From Actinomyces sp. oral taxon 414 (lineage in GTDB: Bacteria; Actinomycetota; Actinomycetes; Actinomycetales; Actinomycetaceae): 64,000 nt of DNA. Positions 60,867 to 64,000 of this stretch are shown here, one piece after another (positions within the stretch are counted from its first letter, which is position 1; each line of letters begins with the position of its first letter). The translations under genes were made by a program, and so were the position numbers. The notes below the pieces were generated by a model. The model made no database searches, was not told the DNA's origin, and worked only from the letters and a program-made list of their open reading frames with translations. Location of the stretch: NCBI RefSeq assembly GCF_001278845.1, contig NZ_CP012590.1, positions 2,294,001 to 2,358,000 on the forward strand, written 5' to 3'.

Positions 60867-61307
60867 CCACCGACGCCCAGGTCGAGGGCGCCCACGCGGT
60901 GCCCTCGACTCAGCGGTAGCGCGCCCGTCACCGCCGTTCGCCTCGTGGTCGCGCACGCCTCAACGGTCGCTGTGACCCGGTCCTCTCATCCGCCCCGGCG
61001 ACGGCGACGTCGAGGTTGGGCGAGCGCCGGGGATGGTGCCGCAAGCACGACCGCGAGCGCACCGCCACCGGCACGTGCAGCGTCTGCCGCTCCGAGGCGC
61101 TGGCCGCTCTGCCGAGGCTACCGAGCACTCCGGTGACTCCGTGAAGAACGTGAACCGGATCCATAGTGGGCCCCGGCGTATCCCTACGAACTGAACAGCC
61201 AGAAACACGCAGTCCGAGACCGCCAACAACCATAGTCCGAAAAATACCGGGCACTCCACCCCAGCAAGGTGATGCGAACACGTTCGCGGTCGGACCGGGG
61301 CGTATCG
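60867..61307. other. Stretch with a possible zinc-ribbon gene remnant
   Basis: About 440 bases without a confident gene. In one forward frame, bases about 61015-61140 read GERRGWCRKHDRERTATGTC then SVCRSEALAAL before a stop, with CxxH and CxxC spacing like a zinc ribbon. No start codon with a ribosome-binding site precedes it. Confidence 0.3.
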
Positions 61308-61508
61308 TCATTCACCACCAGCGCCGTTGTTGCGCTTCCACGTAATTGCGGTTGCCTCAAGGGCGCCTACGACGGGTGCAGCGAGGAGGATCAATGGAAT
61401 ATTGTCGCCGCGCCCCAGAGCCGCGAAAACGCCGCAAACTCCAATGGCAACCATGAATGTCACCAGGATATGTCGCACGAAATGTGACCTGCAATTAGAT
61501 CCGTTCAT
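61308..61508 (-). CDS. Small membrane protein, candidate immunity protein
   Basis: A 66-residue protein with two hydrophobic segments (HILVTFMVAIGVCGVFAAL and IPLILLAAPVVGALEATAI) separated by a short RGDN loop, and a basic end WKRNN. It starts four bases after the stop of the secreted Cys-containing protein, so the two probably form an operon. Small two-segment membrane proteins next to secreted peptides often give self-immunity; that is inference from context. The longer ORF reading is rejected because it is antisense-like across the neighbour. Confidence 0.5.
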   Translation of the reverse strand: MNGSNCRSHFVRHILVTFMVAIGVCGVFAALGRGDNIPLILLAAPVVGALEATAITWKRNNGAGGE

Positions 61509-61512
61509 AAAA

Positions 61513-62093
61513 TCACTTTCTGCACGGCTTGTTGAAGTCTGAGAGCATGCCCAGCGTGAAGAACACTCCGTTGCAGATGATGCCGGGAACCCCTCCAGCC
61601 ACAGTGAATGCGCCGCACACCATCGAATTGGCCGCAAAATATGCCCAAGCCACGGCCCAACCCTTCGCACACGTCGGTATCCCTTGAGGCGCCAGGGACG
61701 GGGCGCCCCCGAGGTCCTCCATGGCGATGACATTTTCTGGCACAAGTTTGACACAGAGGTTCGAAGAGGAGTCTGGAACGAACTTCATTCCCCGAGTGTT
61801 CTCGATAAGCGCCCGGATGCCCTCGTCTGTTGCGATCATGGCGATATCGATAAGTGCGACATCAACGTCGTCCGTTTGGCTGGCCAAATATCTCAGCAGT
61901 GCCGGACTTTGCCGCAAAGTGAGCGCGCGTTGTGCAAGCACGTCAGCGTCTGTGGTCATGACTTGGACGGTGACTCCATCAGGAAGCTCCTGATTCAGGT
62001 CTTCCGTATTCGTGTCGGCACGTGCTGGAACTGCGGAGAAAAAATAGTGACCACGGAAACAACGGTGACGATCAGAGTCCTGACTCGAGACAT
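61513..62093 (-). pseudogene. Secreted bacteriocin-like precursor with frameshifted signal peptide
   Basis: The ATG at 62093 starts MSRVRTLIVTVVSVVTIF, a classic signal peptide. At a run of six T on the minus strand (62044-62039) the frame breaks. With one more T, FSAVPARA followed by DTNTEDLNQELP continues, an AxA cleavage site, into a frame open to 61513, for 193 residues in total. The C-terminal 56 residues are hydrophobic and Gly-rich with four Cys (GIPTCAKGWAVAWAYF, MVCGAFTVAGGVPGIICNGV, NKPCRK), resembling halocin-C8-like or other Cys bacteriocin domains. Without the shift, translation could start only at ATG 61959, with no signal. The locus is AT-rich. Confidence 0.5.
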
Positions 62094-62113
62094 AACTATC
62101 ATTCCCTTAACAA

Positions 62114-62142
62114 ATTATACCACAATGTGAGAGTCGCTACAA
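62114..62142 (-). promoter_or_regulatory. Consensus-like promoter of the bacteriocin-like locus
   Basis: On the minus strand TTGTAG (62142 to 62137), a 17-base spacer and a perfect TATAAT (62119 to 62114) precede an AAGGGA ribosome-binding site and the ATG at 62093. It is the best sigma-70-type promoter in the window. Confidence 0.7.
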
Positions 62143-62681
62143 AAATGTGATAAATCTCATTTATTCGTGAAGAATCGATGGGGATCCTCACCCTCTCGAG
62201 ACCGACGCTGCTTCACCGCTCTTCCCCTCGACGTCGATCTTCGCCTCGTGGACTTCGTTGAACTCGCGCAAAGGTTCGACGCCATCGAGATCCGGAGGGC
62301 CCCCGCCGGGCATACAGTTCTTGGGAAGTCGGTGGAGTCTCGGATACCGTTCCGGGCGAGGCGGCAGCCGGCCCACCGGGGTGAGAAGAGCACTGCGGGC
62401 CGGCTGCCGCCTCCGCTGCGGCGCCCACGCGCCATGCCCTCCTCGACGTCCCCGCGTCCGTCACCTCCCGCCGCCATGAAGGGCGCCGTCCGAGCGGGCG
62501 GCCCGATGCTCGCCTACGCCGTCGTCGCCAGCTCCCGCGCCCGCACCAGCCAGGCGCGCCGCTGCTCGGGCGTGAATCCGGCCACGGGACTGGCGAGCAG
62601 CCGCCGGACTTCCGCCCCGCCCAGGTAGACCCCCGAGCACTCCGATCCGCCCGCCCGTTCAAGGGCGGTGTTCGTGGAAAA
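62143..62681. other. Stretch with possible gene remnants
   Basis: About 540 bases. No intact gene is supported. On the minus strand bases about 62640-62517 read YLGGAEVRRLLASPVAGFTP then EQRRAWLVRARELATTA before a stop, which looks like the C-terminal end of a lost gene; its 5' side runs into the family E element. Minus-strand bases 62376-62188 give another protein-like stretch (DGVEPLREFNEVHEAKIDVE) without a good start. Confidence 0.35.
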
Positions 62682-62804
62682 TGGCGCTCCGGGAGGAACG
62701 TTCCGCCCCGCAACCCGACAGCGGCTTCGCGAAAACCGCGGAATCATGCGGAAGCAGTCGGACGCATGACGTGTGCCGTCGCGAACGATCCTCCCAGAGC
62801 ACCA
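62682..62804. repeat. Family E inverted-repeat element, copy 2 (123 bp)
   Basis: Terminal repeats at 62682-62703 and 62783-62804 pair at about 19 of 22 positions. The core ACCGCGGAATCATGCGGAAG differs from copy 1 by one base. It lies nine bases after the carboxylesterase stop. Confidence 0.75.
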
Positions 62805-62813
62805 AAACGCGGC

Positions 62814-64000
62814 CTACGCCGGTCGCTCCCCGGCCTCTAGCAGGCGCTGCTCGACGGCGAAGGGCTCGCCGTCGACGGCCCCGTCCGGCCGGGTGCCGCG
62901 CGGGTCCCCGTAGATGCGGCCCGGGCCGCGGGAGTCCCAGGGCCGCCAGCCCGGGTCGCCGGTGAGGATGAAGCGCGCCCAGTCGCCGTGCACGGCGTCG
63001 GCCAGCGCCTGGGACGGCGCCGCCCGCAGGGTGTGGTCGCAGTAGGGGTGGGCCAGGCAGTCGAAGGCGAACGGCAGGTCGAGGCAGTGCGTCGACAGCC
63101 CCGTGGCGGGCGACTCCCAGGCGAAGCGGCTCACCCAGGTCCCCGCCGAACCGGCGCGCTCCCGGGCCCCGGCCCAGCCCAGGAGGGGGATGTGGAACAT
63201 GGCGTCGGAGATGAGGGCGCCCAGGTACAGGTGCTCCCCGCCACCCAACTCGGGGTGGGCGGCCACGTAGTGCGCGGCGAGATCCGCCCCCAGGCCGGCC
63301 TCCTCCATCACCTCGACGGCCGTGCGCCCGCCCAGCTCCCCGACCAGCCCGCGGGACAGGCTCATAATGAACTCGTGCGTGGTGCTCATGGCCAGCAGCG
63401 GGACGTCGCCGCCCTCGCCCCGAGCCAGGGCCTCGACCACGGGCAGGGGCACGATCCGCCCGTCGACGACGGGGCCGTAGACGATCCCCGCATCCGGGGC
63501 GGAGATGAGCGCGGCGCGAATGCGCTCGACCAGCGTCCCCGCGGGGGCCCGCCCGGCGCGGCGCTTCTCGAATTCGGCGGTGACGGCGAAGACCCGGTCG
63601 TAGTCCAGCGCGCGCCACCCCTCCAGATTCGGCTCCACACCCGCCAGGCGCGCCATTTCCCGGGCCGTGGAGCGGACGGCGTCGGCGGGGAAGTCGGTGA
63701 CGGCGCCCGACTCGCTAATGGCCCTGCGGAACAGGCCGCGCGCACGGGGGCAGGTCATGAGGACCATGACATTGCCGCCGCCGGCACTCTGCCCGCCGAT
63801 GGTCACCTCGCCCGGGTCGCCGCCGAAGGAGGCGATATTGTCCCGCACCCACTCCAGCGCCAGCACCTGGTCCAGGACCGCGCGGTTGAAGGGGGCGTCG
63901 GAGCCGTCCACCCAGCCGTAGCCGTCGAAGCCCAGCCGGTAGGCGATGGAGACCGTGATAATGCCGTCGCGGTTGAAGGCGGCGCCGTCGTACCAGGGCG
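62814..64000 (-). CDS. Type-B carboxylesterase, 5' end outside the window
   Basis: At least 395 residues of a carboxylesterase/lipase family protein; the frame is open to the right edge. WVRDNIASFGGDPGEVTIGGQSAGGGNV carries the nucleophile elbow G-Q-S-A-G, and upstream codons (PWYDGAAFNRDGIITVSIAYRLG) match the family. The catalytic His is expected in the C-terminal region, where HPYCDHTLRAAPSQALADAV is a candidate. It hydrolyses esters of unknown structure. The start and any signal peptide cannot be seen. Confidence 0.88.
   Translation of the reverse strand, partial: PWYDGAAFNRDGIITVSIAYRLGFDGYGWVDGSDAPFNRAVLDQVLALEWVRDNIASFGGDPGEVTIGGQSAGGGNVMVLMTCPRARGLFRRAISESGAVTDFPADAVRSTAREMARLAGVEPNLEGWRALDYDRVFAVTAEFEKRRAGRAPAGTLVERIRAALISAPDAGIVYGPVVDGRIVPLPVVEALARGEGGDVPLLAMSTTHEFIMSLSRGLVGELGGRTAVEVMEEAGLGADLAAHYVAAHPELGGGEHLYLGALISDAMFHIPLLGWAGARERAGSAGTWVSRFAWESPATGLSTHCLDLPFAFDCLAHPYCDHTLRAAPSQALADAVHGDWARFILTGDPGWRPWDSRGPGRIYGDPRGTRPDGAVDGEPFAVEQRLLEAGERPA

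Noticed and set aside
60928..61311. 127-residue minus-strand ORF
   Set aside because: Arg/Pro-rich, no ribosome-binding site, no motif, and it is antisense to the possible zinc-ribbon peptide.

Overview
The window is high-GC DNA (roughly 70 % G+C by eye) from an actinobacterium. Three things point that way: the gene order argS, lysA, hom, thrB, rho, rpmE, prfA, prmC, which is the order known from mycobacteria and other Actinobacteria; frequent GTG starts and leaderless promoters; and a sortase-type LAHTG surface protein. An Actinomyces-like member of the Actinomycetaceae is my best guess, by inference only.

Layout. 1-10.7 kb is a carbohydrate locus: a ROK regulator, a LacI regulator, two GH31 glycosidases and a lipoprotein/two-permease ABC sugar importer without its own ATPase. 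A 35-bp interrupted dyad lies between the LacI gene and the importer. 11-17 kb carries an SDR oxidoreductase, a multidrug-type MFS transporter, a maltose-type O-acetyltransferase, a nitroreductase and a CPBP membrane protease. 17.3-24 kb is a mobile or decaying stretch: vapB with a vapC remnant, an IS5-type element with a CTAG duplication, pcrA and a BrnT/BrnA-type toxin-antitoxin pair. 24-27 kb has an AlkD-type glycosylase, a fructosamine kinase, an AraC regulator and a VOC protein.

27-56.9 kb is the conserved housekeeping block read on the minus strand, opened by accessory inserts. A LAHTG surface protein sits between rpmE and rho, and a PAS protein between rho and thrB. Between hom and lysA lie about 15 kb holding an ECF vitamin transporter, an IrtAB-like ABC pair behind a near-consensus iron box, a Phd/VapC pair, and a P-loop NTPase/TPR two-gene module flanked by two paralogous small membrane-protein genes. 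thrC is absent.

57-64 kb holds an Nramp transporter, a NYN-domain protein, tRNA-Arg(CCG), a toxin-antitoxin locus whose toxin is frameshifted, an AT-rich bacteriocin-like locus with a frameshifted signal peptide, and the 3' part of a type-B carboxylesterase.

The most unusual content is non-coding. At least six dispersed families of inverted-repeat or short repeated elements occupy the gene-free stretches. One family has three copies, each exactly 120 bp with identical perfect 20-bp terminal repeats; others are 122-123 bp and about 70-80 bp. The best candidate for an undescribed protein system is the NTPase/TPR module at 47-51.7 kb; the secreted Cys-containing peptide locus at 61.3-62.1 kb is the second.
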